DNA of 64,000 bases from the NCBI GenBank assembly GCA_003279565.1, contig QCHN01000004.1, positions 1 to 64,000 of the forward strand, read 5' to 3'. Position numbers and translations under genes: made by a program. Source of the DNA: Prochlorococcus sp. AG-402-C09 (GTDB lineage: Bacteria > Cyanobacteriota > Cyanobacteriia > PCC-6307 > Cyanobiaceae). This document shows, in pieces, positions 56,048 to 64,000 of this stretch (the stretch's first letter is position 1; each line of letters begins with the position of its first letter). Under the pieces are notes generated by a model. It worked only from the letters and a program-made list of their open reading frames with translations. It ran no database searches and had not been told where the DNA came from.

Positions 56048-58213
56048 CTCGTTCTTGCTGGTGGTGGTCATACTCATGCCCTTGTGTTGCGCAGATGGGC
56101 AATGAATCCAAAATTGAAGCCTGCTGGAATGATTACTTTAGTAAATAAAGCAAGTACAACTATTTATTCTGGGATGTTTCCAGGTGTCCTAGCAGGTAAA
56201 TACAAGATTGATGAAATACTAATAGATTTGAGGAGCCTTGCTTCAAAAGCAGGAGTTTCATTTGTGATGGCAGAAATTGAGGGGATTGATTCTAAGAAAA
56301 AAAGATTACTTTTAGCAGGTCGCCCAGAAATTGAATATTCGTTATTGTCCCTAAATATAGGGACAATGACGAACTTAAATTCTAAATTTTTAATTAGCGG
56401 AGATAAAGATTTAGCTGTTCCAATTAAACCTTTTTCTGAATCTTATAAATTTATTATCGATCAAGATATCCACAATGATAATTCTTTTGCGAAACCGTTT
56501 GTAATTATCGGTGGTGGATTTGCTGGTATAGAAATAGCTTTTTCTTTGAGAAAAAGATGGCCAAAAAGATCTATTATATTAAAAGTTAAATCACGAAGAA
56601 AACTTAATAAAAATCTATTAAAAAAATTAAAAGAGTTAAAGATTGAGATCACTCAAGAGGATACATCTATTTTATATCCAAAATTAATATGTACTGGTAA
56701 TAAATCATTTGATTGGATAAAGGCCAGTGGTTTTCCTGTGGATGAAGATGGGAGGATATTAACTAAAAATACTCTTCAAGTTCTTAATCATCCTGATTTG
56801 TTTGCTGTTGGAGATTGTGGAGTCATTAAGGATTGTCCGCGACCTTCCTCTGGTGTTTGGGCAGTTCGTTCCGCAAAACCACTGGCAAAGAATTTAGAGG
56901 CTATTAGTAAAGGTTTAAAACTTGAGGGATGGAAACCTCAAAGGAAAGCAATACAACTTTTAGATATCAACTCCATAAACAACGACTCTAAAGCTTTTAT
57001 GTCGTTAGGTAAAATTATTATTGGACCTTTTGATTTTCTATCAGGACTGAAAGAATTAATTGATAAAAAATTTATATATAAATTTCATCTTATTAAAGAC
57101 ATGGATTCAGAAAATTTTTCTGAAAAAGAGATGATTAAATGTAGAGGTTGTGCAGCAAAATTAGGGTATTCTCCATTAAACTCAGCCTTAAATAAATTAG
57201 ACTTAATAGAATCTTTAACAGATGATTCTATTCCTATAGGAAAATCAAATTCTAATAAGACTTTAATACAAAGTGTAGACGGATTTCCTGCTTTAATTAG
57301 TGATCCATGGCTCAATGGGAGGCTTTTGGCATTACATTCTTGCTCTGATGTTTGGGCATGCGGAGGATCTGTAATTTCTGCACAATCTGTTGTGAACTTA
57401 CCATCAATACCTAATATTTTACAGAAAGAATTGTTGTTTCAAGTATTGGAAGGTATTAATTCTGCTTTGAATGTTCAGGGGGCAAAACTTATAGGCGGGC
57501 ATACATTGGAATCAAGAAAAATATCTGAAGAACCTTTCTCTTTAGGTATTGAAAGCTCATTAACTATAAATGGGATTATCGATGATAAAAAATATTTTTG
57601 GTCTAAGGGAGGAATGAAAAAGGGAGACCAAATATTAATTAGTCGACCTTTAGGTACTGGCATAATTTTTTCTGCATTTATGAATGGCCAAGTAAAACCT
57701 TATATACTTGATTCTGTTTTAAAGGAAATGAACAAGAGTCAACATTATATTGTTAATTCTATTAATCAATTAACAAATATAAATTTAAACTCAAAAGTTG
57801 TAAATGCATGTACTGACATAACTGGTTTTGGTTTGCTTGGTCATTTATCTGAAATGCTAGAAGCTACAAATAGTGACCAATTAAAGTTGAATTTAGACCC
57901 CTTGAAAATCATTCTTAAGCTTGATCATATACCTGTATATGATGGAGTAGAAGAACTTTTAGATAAGGGCTTTGAAAGTACTTTGGCACCTGCAAATAAA
58001 GTTTTTTTGAAAAATATTAATGGCGATAAAAACTTAAGATTCGAGCTCATCTTTAATGATTTTATTTCTAATGGCTCTATTTATAAAACTATGCTAAAAA
58101 TTTTAGTAGACCCACAAACTTGTGGCCCTTTAGTTGTTAGTTGCTCACCTGTTAATTCAGAAAAACTTATAAAGCAAGGACCTTGGATAAAAATTGGATT
58201 TGTCTCTGAATAA
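56033..58213 (+). CDS. selD: NDH-2-like oxidoreductase fused to selenide, water dikinase (SelD)
   Basis: A two-domain, 726-residue fusion. Residues about 1-350 are an FAD/NAD(P) pyridine-nucleotide oxidoreductase (LVLAGGGHTHALVLRRWAMN, FVIIGGGFAGIEIAFSLRKR, LFAVGDCGVI). Residues about 365-726 are SelD: active-site cysteine segment MIKCRGCAAKLGYSP, DDSIPIGKS, LIGGHTLESRK, DITGFGLLGHLSEML and DPQTCGPLVV. SelD makes selenophosphate, used for selenouridine in tRNA or for selenocysteine. The fusion suggests the oxidoreductase supplies reduced selenium. ATG at 56033 fits the FAD motif; the frame is open to 56006. Confidence 0.9.
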   Translation: MFSDHLVLAGGGHTHALVLRRWAMNPKLKPAGMITLVNKASTTIYSGMFPGVLAGKYKIDEILIDLRSLASKAGVSFVMAEIEGIDSKKKRLLLAGRPEIEYSLLSLNIGTMTNLNSKFLISGDKDLAVPIKPFSESYKFIIDQDIHNDNSFAKPFVIIGGGFAGIEIAFSLRKRWPKRSIILKVKSRRKLNKNLLKKLKELKIEITQEDTSILYPKLICTGNKSFDWIKASGFPVDEDGRILTKNTLQVLNHPDLFAVGDCGVIKDCPRPSSGVWAVRSAKPLAKNLEAISKGLKLEGWKPQRKAIQLLDINSINNDSKAFMSLGKIIIGPFDFLSGLKELIDKKFIYKFHLIKDMDSENFSEKEMIKCRGCAAKLGYSPLNSALNKLDLIESLTDDSIPIGKSNSNKTLIQSVDGFPALISDPWLNGRLLALHSCSDVWACGGSVISAQSVVNLPSIPNILQKELLFQVLEGINSALNVQGAKLIGGHTLESRKISEEPFSLGIESSLTINGIIDDKKYFWSKGGMKKGDQILISRPLGTGIIFSAFMNGQVKPYILDSVLKEMNKSQHYIVNSINQLTNINLNSKVVNACTDITGFGLLGHLSEMLEATNSDQLKLNLDPLKIILKLDHIPVYDGVEELLDKGFESTLAPANKVFLKNINGDKNLRFELIFNDFISNGSIYKTMLKILVDPQTCGPLVVSCSPVNSEKLIKQGPWIKIGFVSE

Positions 58214-58228
58214 ATATTTTTAACTTAT

Positions 58229-59485
58229 TCATAAAAGATGTTTTTCATCAATTAATTTCATTCTTTGTCGCTTTATTTCTATTCCTATTGCCGGTCCAGG
58301 TGGCCAACCTTTAGCTAATAAATCATCTCCTTTTATAGGAGATTCTATATGCTTCCAATTGTATAGCCAAGATTTCAAATATTCTTTTAGAGGGTTTTCT
58401 TTACATATTTCAAGTATGAATGAAGATTCATTAGCATTAATTTCCTCTAGAAAACTTGTCCACTTCGATGGAGACCACTTTTTATATAAAGCACTATCTG
58501 TTAGATGTTCTAGATACTTGTTTAATTGACAAGCTCCTTCTATTATTTCTTTTTGTTGTTGATCCAAGTGTAATCTTTTAGCAAGATAGATAGGGTTTTT
58601 AGATTCATAAACTAATGCTGTTAGAGCTTCAATATTAGACTTCTTTGCGATGAATATTTTTTCGATAAGTCTCTGATCACTCTGTAAATTTGAATCTAAT
58701 ATTTTTAGTCCTCCCCAATCTTGTAGCTTTTTTAATGAATCCTTCCAATATTTACTTTTTAAAAGCAATTCGACTTCCATTTTTAATCTTATTGATAATG
58801 CTGAAGGGGCTAAATCAGTATTATCTCCAATATGCCAATTCCAAGGCCATCGATTTAATGTATCTCTTATTTGTCTTATGGCTTGATTTGATATACTAAA
58901 ATCTAACTTGGCTGAATACCGAGAAGCTCTAATAATTCTAGTTGGGTCTTCTAGAACGCTTGACTCATGTAAAAAGTCCATTTTCTTATTATAAATTGCA
59001 TCTGATCCTGAAAATAAGTCTATCAGTTTATTACTTTTTAGTTCAATTGCCATAGAATTTATATTAAAGTCTCTTCTTATTAGATCATTTTTGATTGTTG
59101 ATGATTCGACTATTGGATTTTCTCCAGGTATAGGATAAGCTTCTTCACGAGCACTTGCAATATCAACTTTTATGCCATTAATAATTATTTCTGAAGTTTT
59201 ATATGTTGTATTATTACGTATGACTTTTATTCTTTTTGGCCCGAGAACTTTTTGTAATTCTTTTACATAGATTGAAGTCTCACCTTCAATGATCAAATCT
59301 AAATCATTAAAGATAATTTCATAATCTTTGTTTTTAGACTTCGTTATTAAGTCTCTAACAATTCCTCCAACTATTGCTATTGAATTTATATTAGCTGAGA
59401 CTGCTGCATCTAATAAGGTAGTTAGAATTCCATCGGGTAATTCTCGTATCTCTTGTTCAATTTTAGATTTATCGAATAATTCCAT
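58229..59485 (-). CDS. CCA tRNA nucleotidyltransferase/poly(A) polymerase family
   Basis: A 418-residue class II nucleotidyltransferase. It has the catalytic head (SIAIVGGIVRDLI, NDLDLIIEG), the template-like block NDLIRRDFNINSMAIEL and the neck motif DPTRIIRASRYSAKLDFSIS. It adds or repairs the CCA end of tRNAs, or adds A only; neither tRNA in this window encodes CCA, so a CCA-adding enzyme is required. It converges on selD with a 15-base gap. Confidence 0.88.
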   Translation of the reverse strand: MELFDKSKIEQEIRELPDGILTTLLDAAVSANINSIAIVGGIVRDLITKSKNKDYEIIFNDLDLIIEGETSIYVKELQKVLGPKRIKVIRNNTTYKTSEIIINGIKVDIASAREEAYPIPGENPIVESSTIKNDLIRRDFNINSMAIELKSNKLIDLFSGSDAIYNKKMDFLHESSVLEDPTRIIRASRYSAKLDFSISNQAIRQIRDTLNRWPWNWHIGDNTDLAPSALSIRLKMEVELLLKSKYWKDSLKKLQDWGGLKILDSNLQSDQRLIEKIFIAKKSNIEALTALVYESKNPIYLAKRLHLDQQQKEIIEGACQLNKYLEHLTDSALYKKWSPSKWTSFLEEINANESSFILEICKENPLKEYLKSWLYNWKHIESPIKGDDLLAKGWPPGPAIGIEIKRQRMKLIDEKHLL

Positions 59486-59533
59486 GAGAAATATGATTTT
59501 TAATTGATTAACATTTTTTTTATTTGAATTTTA

Positions 59534-61957
59534 CTAATGTATTAATTTCAATGGAGCTAGTCTTGGGTCTAATATTTTGGGTCCAATTCCTGGGAATTTT
59601 ATAGCAAGTGAGATTTTCTCTCCTGAACCAAAAATATGTGTTATTTTTCCTTCTCCAAATGAAGAATGTTCAACTCTATCGTTAACTGACCAACTTTTAC
59701 CTGGGGAAGGACCAGAATATGTTTTTCTTACGCCATTTTCAGCTCCACTAAGAAAAGATTTTTTATTACTTTGGCGATCAATTCTAGTGAGTCTGTCTAG
59801 ATTTTTTTCTCTTCTAAGTGTAGCCCCACCAGATAATGGAATATCGCCTTTAACAAGCTCTTCTGGGATTTCGGAAAGAAATATAGATGCGATAGCAGGT
59901 TCTCTCATCCCCCCCCACATTCTTCTCTCAGAGGCATGAAAGAGAAATAGTTTTTCTTTCGCTCTAGTAAGTCCTACGTAACAAAGTCGTCTTTCTTCCT
60001 CAAGTGAAGATGGATCATCAAGTGATCTATAGCTTGGGAATAAGCCTTGCTCCATTCCTACAAGACAAACAACAGGAAATTCCAAACCTTTACTGCTATG
60101 AAGAGTCATTAATGTCACTCGATTTGAAGCAGTGTCTTTATTATCTGCATCGCTTGATAAAGCAGCAGTTGATAAAAAACCTTCTAAATTTGCATCTTCA
60201 CTTTCTTCCTGATATTGCAAAGCGGCATTAACTAATTCTTGAAGATTGCGTCTTCTTTCTTCTGCCTCATCTGTTCCTGTCGCAATTAATTCACTTAAGT
60301 ATCCACTTTTTTCTAAAACTAATTGAACCAACTCGGCTGGGCTTGAAGAAAGAAGATGACTTTGTAATTCATTGATAAGCTCACTAAACAACAAAAGACC
60401 TTTAGCTGATCTTCCGGCGAGAGATCTGACAGCTTCGGGGTCATTTACAACTTCCCAAAGAGGAATTTTTAATTGACTAGCAGCATCACTCAACCTTTGA
60501 ACTGTTGTTTTACCTATTCCTCGTTTAGGAACGTTTAAAACTCTTAGAAGACTGACACTGTCAGATGGATTAATTAAAAGTCTTAAATAACCTAGTAGAT
60601 CTTTAATTTCTCTTCGATCATAAAAACGTAATCCTCCAACCACTATATATGGAATACTCCAGCGAACCAATGAGTCCTCAATTGCCCTTGATTGAGCATT
60701 AGTTCTATAAAGAATAGCCATATCTCCCCAATTTAATTCTGGATTCGAGGCATCTAAAATTCTTAGCCTATGAACAACTGCCTCTGCTTCTGCTATCTCA
60801 TCGTCACACCTTGTTAATTTAATAGGCTCACCTTCTCCTCTAGTTGCTCTAAGAACTTTATCTATTCTTTCTTTATTGTTGGAAATTAGTGAATTGGCTG
60901 CTTCGAGGATGGTAGAGGTAGAGCGATAATTTTCTTCAAGTTTTACGAGAGTTGAATTATTTATATTGTCTAGGCTTTTCTTCCCAAAGTCCTCCTGAAA
61001 TCCCATTAATATCCTAAAGTCCGCAGCTCTAAAACTGTAAATACTTTGATCAGCATCGCCAACAACAAAAACTGATCGATTATTCCAATCCTTAAAAGAC
61101 GATGGATCTTTCCCATTGGTAACCAATTGTTTAATTAATTCGTATTGTGTCCAATTAGTATCTTGATATTCGTCGACTAAAACATGTTTGAAACGACTGT
61201 GCCAATAAGTTCTGATCTTTTCATTTTGCTGTAGTAATTGAACAGGTATTAATAGAAGATCATCAAAATCTAATGCATTATTAGCCGCTAACGCTTTCCT
61301 GTAAAGTCTATAAGTTTCAGCAACTAGTTTACCTCTCTGACCCTCTTGATTCTTCAACAAATCATCAGGAAGTAGGCATTGGTTTTTGGCATTACTTATG
61401 GCCCAGCGGACTTTTTTTGGCTCAAATCTTTTAGGGTCTAATTGTAGGTCTTGTGTAACTATTTCTTTGATCAGACTTTGTGCATCTGTTTCATCATATA
61501 TTGAAAATTGTCTAGTCCATGTTAATCCTTCAGCATCTTTGAACTTATCAATATCAAAGCGCAATAATCTTGCAAATAAAGCGTGAAAAGTTCCTATCCA
61601 TAATTCACGGCTAATTTCACGATATATACGATTACGAATTAGTCTTTGTTCTGCTACATGTAAGGCAGACCAAGGCTTACCATGTATGACATTTGCTAAT
61701 CTTTTTGCTAAAAGTAATTCAAGCCTATCTTTCATTTCTCTTGCAGCTTTATTTGTAAAAGTTACTGCAAGAATAGAGCCTGGATCAACATTATATTCAA
61801 TAATTAAATGTGCAATACGATGAGTAAGAGCTCTAGTCTTTCCGCTTCCTGCTCCGGCTATAACTAATAATGGACCATCAAAATGATCAACTGCTTGAGA
61901 CTGAGCTTGGTTTAATCCATTTAAAAATATATTGTTTGATTTTTTCATTTTATACAC
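59534..61957 (-). CDS. pcrA: UvrD/PcrA-type DNA helicase
   Basis: An 807-residue superfamily 1A helicase for repair and replication restart. Motifs in order: Q-motif GLNQAQSQAVDHFDGPLLVI, Walker A AGAGSGKTRALTHRIAHLI, Ia VTFTNKAAREMKDRLE, II HVLVDEYQDTN, III VFVVGDADQSIYSFRAAD, IV LEENYRSTSTILEAAN, V TLMTLHSSKGLEFPVVCLVG and VI RRLCYVGLTRAKEKLFLFHA. The C-terminal Tudor-like tail (WSVNDRVEHSSFGEGKITHI) matches PcrA. The start is uncertain by a few codons. Confidence 0.95.
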   Translation of the reverse strand: MYKMKKSNNIFLNGLNQAQSQAVDHFDGPLLVIAGAGSGKTRALTHRIAHLIIEYNVDPGSILAVTFTNKAAREMKDRLELLLAKRLANVIHGKPWSALHVAEQRLIRNRIYREISRELWIGTFHALFARLLRFDIDKFKDAEGLTWTRQFSIYDETDAQSLIKEIVTQDLQLDPKRFEPKKVRWAISNAKNQCLLPDDLLKNQEGQRGKLVAETYRLYRKALAANNALDFDDLLLIPVQLLQQNEKIRTYWHSRFKHVLVDEYQDTNWTQYELIKQLVTNGKDPSSFKDWNNRSVFVVGDADQSIYSFRAADFRILMGFQEDFGKKSLDNINNSTLVKLEENYRSTSTILEAANSLISNNKERIDKVLRATRGEGEPIKLTRCDDEIAEAEAVVHRLRILDASNPELNWGDMAILYRTNAQSRAIEDSLVRWSIPYIVVGGLRFYDRREIKDLLGYLRLLINPSDSVSLLRVLNVPKRGIGKTTVQRLSDAASQLKIPLWEVVNDPEAVRSLAGRSAKGLLLFSELINELQSHLLSSSPAELVQLVLEKSGYLSELIATGTDEAEERRRNLQELVNAALQYQEESEDANLEGFLSTAALSSDADNKDTASNRVTLMTLHSSKGLEFPVVCLVGMEQGLFPSYRSLDDPSSLEEERRLCYVGLTRAKEKLFLFHASERRMWGGMREPAIASIFLSEIPEELVKGDIPLSGGATLRREKNLDRLTRIDRQSNKKSFLSGAENGVRKTYSGPSPGKSWSVNDRVEHSSFGEGKITHIFGSGEKISLAIKFPGIGPKILDPRLAPLKLIH

Positions 61958-62036
61958 TGAAAATAAATGGATTTAAATTTAATTTTTTCTATATTAATAG
62001 TGAGCATCTTATATTATTTAATTAGATAAAATAAAT

Positions 62037-62261
62037 TTATGATATTAAGTTGGAAACTACATTTTTCTTTTGTTTATTTAGTTTGGAAAGTATTGTTTTT
62101 ATTTGATTAATCTCTGAATGCGAATCGATAATTGAGTTGATTTTCTTTTGAGGCAATTTTAGCTTATTTGAAATAGTTTTCACCTCTTTTTCTAAACGAT
62201 TTTTGTACTCTGTTAGTTCCTTAATTGATTCTTCTAACTCTTCTTCTGTAGGACTTTGCAT
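62037..62261 (-). CDS. Small coiled-coil protein, unknown
   Basis: A 74-residue, lysine- and glutamate-rich helical protein. The first half forms a heptad pattern (EELEESIKELTEYKNRLEKE), and a second helix follows (SEINQIKTILSKLNKQKKNV). I see no known domain. It lies between the helicase and the phycoerythrin genes, reading away from ppeB. Coding potential is supported by its length, composition and a clean ATG, but not by a family match. Confidence 0.55.
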   Translation of the reverse strand: MQSPTEEELEESIKELTEYKNRLEKEVKTISNKLKLPQKKINSIIDSHSEINQIKTILSKLNKQKKNVVSNLIS

Positions 62262-62363
62262 TTTTTATCTTAACAATAGCTCAAATTAGTGATATACCAT
62301 TTTGCTTATAAGCTTTTTGAGACAACTCTACGAATGATTTTAGTGAGAATTCTTTTGTACAGT

Positions 62364-62383
62364 TAAGAAGCATTGCGTTCTTA
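62364..62383. repeat. Short inverted repeat upstream of ppeB
   Basis: TAAGAA (62364-62369) and TTCTTA (62378-62383) flank an 8-base loop. It is too weak for a terminator, but lies in the 227-base control region between the divergent coiled-coil gene and ppeB. Confidence 0.4.
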
Positions 62384-62428
62384 GATCTCTTTCAGTGAAA
62401 TTTGACTGTAAGTCTTAAGTTGATTAAG

Positions 62429-62461
62429 TAATGAGTAATAAGTCATTACTTTTTACTCATT
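62429..62461. promoter_or_regulatory. Nested inverted repeats in front of ppeB
   Basis: Outer arms AATGAGTAA (62430-62438) and TTACTCATT (62453-62461) are perfect over 9 bases. Two inner pairs compete with them: TAATGA (62429-62434) with TCATTA (62443-62448), and GTAAT (62435-62439) with ATTAC (62445-62449). The element ends 27 bases before the ppeB ATG. It could be an operator or a switching leader hairpin. Confidence 0.5.
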
Positions 62462-62470
62462 TCTTAATAG

Positions 62471-63037
<567 letters not shown>

Positions 63038-63098
63038 ATATTCAACTTAAATTTATTCCTCTTCAAAAGCACTTCAAACTAACTCTTATTAAGTCATT

Positions 63099-63566
63099 AT
63101 GAAATCTGCAGTTACAACCGTTGTTAGCGCAGCTGATGCAGCGGGAAGGTTTCCTAGTATTAGCGATTTTGAGTCTGTGAAAGGTTCTTTTGATAGGGCT
63201 AAAGCTCGTCTAGAGGCTGCAGAAAAACTTGCTTCTTGTCTTGATAAATTCACCAATCTTGCCGTTGATGCTGTGTATCAAAAAGGCTCATATGACCAGG
63301 CTAATAAAGATAAGTGCGTGAGAGATATTCATCATTACTTGCGTCTTATTAATTATTGCTTAGTAACTGGTGGTACTGGCCCTCTAGATGAATGGGGGAT
63401 ATCAGGTATGAGAGAAATTATTCGTATCCAGCTATTACCAACAGCTGCATACATAGAAGCATTTATCTTTATTCGAGATGAAATTGAAATCAATGATGTT
63501 ATGAGTCAGCAAGCAGAAACGGAATTCAAAGGATTATTGGATTATTTAATAAACGCACTTGCATAA
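63099..63566 (+). CDS. ppeA: Phycoerythrin alpha subunit, shortened
   Basis: The alpha chain of phycoerythrin (cpeA homologue). The 155-residue product is about nine residues shorter than typical CpeA (164). The gap falls before the bilin-attachment block KDKCVRDIHHYLRLINYCLV (Cys73 here, equivalent to Cys82). The second usual bilin cysteine (Cys139, in RDRxC of other CpeA) is replaced: RDEIEINDVMSQQ has none. One bilin on this chain is therefore expected. It lies 61 bases after ppeB. Confidence 0.93.
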   Translation: MKSAVTTVVSAADAAGRFPSISDFESVKGSFDRAKARLEAAEKLASCLDKFTNLAVDAVYQKGSYDQANKDKCVRDIHHYLRLINYCLVTGGTGPLDEWGISGMREIIRIQLLPTAAYIEAFIFIRDEIEINDVMSQQAETEFKGLLDYLINALA

Positions 63567-63622
63567 AAATAAATAAATTAAAATATTTTTTTAAGGGTTT
63601 TAAATAATTATTGTTACTTATA

Positions 63623-64000
63623 ATGATTAATTCTTTAGACTTAAATAAATATATAGAACTTTATCAAGATTTCTTGCATCCTAATCCAAATATTAATGCT
63701 CAAGCATTTTTGATTTTAAGAAAAGAATTTGAGACTAAATTTATGAATAATCTTTTAGCTAATCTCAAGGAAGAAGATTTATTTATAAGAAGGAAATCAA
63801 TTTTAGCTTTGGGACGATTTGGTAAAAAAACTTTAAAGTCAATCGTTCCAATTTATATGGATACTAACAATACGACTGTTAAAGTTAGCTGTCTTAAAAC
63901 GATGATCAAAGTTGTCGTGAATTTTAATTTAGAAGAATTAACTCAGGAGGAGATGTTAGTAGTTGATTTAGCACTTAAAGATGGCGCTCCTGAGATAATA
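63623..64000 (+). CDS. cpeZ: CpeZ-like bilin lyase, 3'-truncated by window
   Basis: The first 126 codons of a HEAT-repeat protein. It starts MINSLDLNKYIELYQDFLHP, with the repeat-like helices EEDLFIRRKSILALGRFGKK, TLKSIVPIYMDTNNTTVKVS and a further helix pair before the edge. Position directly after ppeBA and the repeat type fit CpeZ, which with CpeY or alone helps attach bilins to phycoerythrin. The gene is open at base 64000. Confidence 0.8.
   Translation, partial: MINSLDLNKYIELYQDFLHPNPNINAQAFLILRKEFETKFMNNLLANLKEEDLFIRRKSILALGRFGKKTLKSIVPIYMDTNNTTVKVSCLKTMIKVVVNFNLEELTQEEMLVVDLALKDGAPEII

Overview
The window is a compact, AT-rich piece of a picocyanobacterial chromosome, almost certainly a low-light Prochlorococcus. 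The evidence is the gene order (ntcA, tatA-psbH-psbI, leuDC, glyA, amt1, ispH, purH, tgt-psbK, chlD, ndhCKJ, rubA-ycf48-psbE-psbL-psbJ, mtnP, selD, phycoerythrin genes), the very short intergenic gaps, and a complete Prochlorococcus-type phycoerythrin locus (ppeB, ppeA, then a CpeZ-like HEAT-repeat gene that runs off the right edge). Low GC, a full phycoerythrin locus and a photolyase together suggest a low-light clade I (NATL-like) strain. That clade call is an inference.

Layout. 1-259: unrelated coding scraps that join directly to an ileS gene lacking its N-terminal third. 2.1-9.7 kb: DUF3177, trmB, a TxlA-like thioredoxin, thyX-dcd-cobO-like on the minus strand, ntcA with a class II NtcA promoter, DUF3084, a RuvC-like gene, DUF3146, pth and tatA. 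9.7-12.5 kb: psbH, a repeat-bearing gap, psbI with a terminator, and an LptD/OstA-like DUF3769 gene. 12.5-20.5 kb: leuDC, cinA, glyA, tRNA-Arg, two small conserved genes, murJ and sfsA. 20.5-30.4 kb: amt1 behind a perfect NtcA box, ispH, DoxX, purH, an esterase, DUF3155, a Hik2-like sensor kinase, cobS, tgt and psbK. 30.5-45.8 kb: metabolic and housekeeping genes including pyrE, ygfZ, a RecB-like nuclease, a phosphohexomutase, rdgB, a carotenoid oxygenase, hisB, fabI, a DegT aminotransferase, a photolyase, a Nudix hydrolase and folK. 45.8-55.1 kb: chlD, MCE/ABC lipid transport, a YvcK-like gene, ndhJKC and the rubA-ycf48-psbELJ cluster. 55.1-64 kb: mtnP, an oxidoreductase-SelD fusion, a CCA-type nucleotidyltransferase, a UvrD/PcrA helicase and the phycoerythrin genes.

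How the genes work together. Photosystem II assembly and structure (psbH, psbI, psbK, psbE, psbL, psbJ, ycf48, rubA), chlorophyll synthesis (chlD), NDH-1 (ndhC, K, J) and phycoerythrin form the photosynthetic theme. ntcA and amt1 form a nitrogen-control theme with visible NtcA sites. No prophage, IS element, CRISPR array or defence island is seen. The most notable points are the ileS junction, the absence of psbF from psbE-psbL and of psbN from psbH-psbI, the exact -41.5 geometry of the ntcA promoter, nested inverted repeats in front of ppeB, a GC-rich hairpin island at 27.0 kb, a CobO-like protein with a broken Walker A motif, and a shortened alpha-phycoerythrin that lacks one bilin cysteine.
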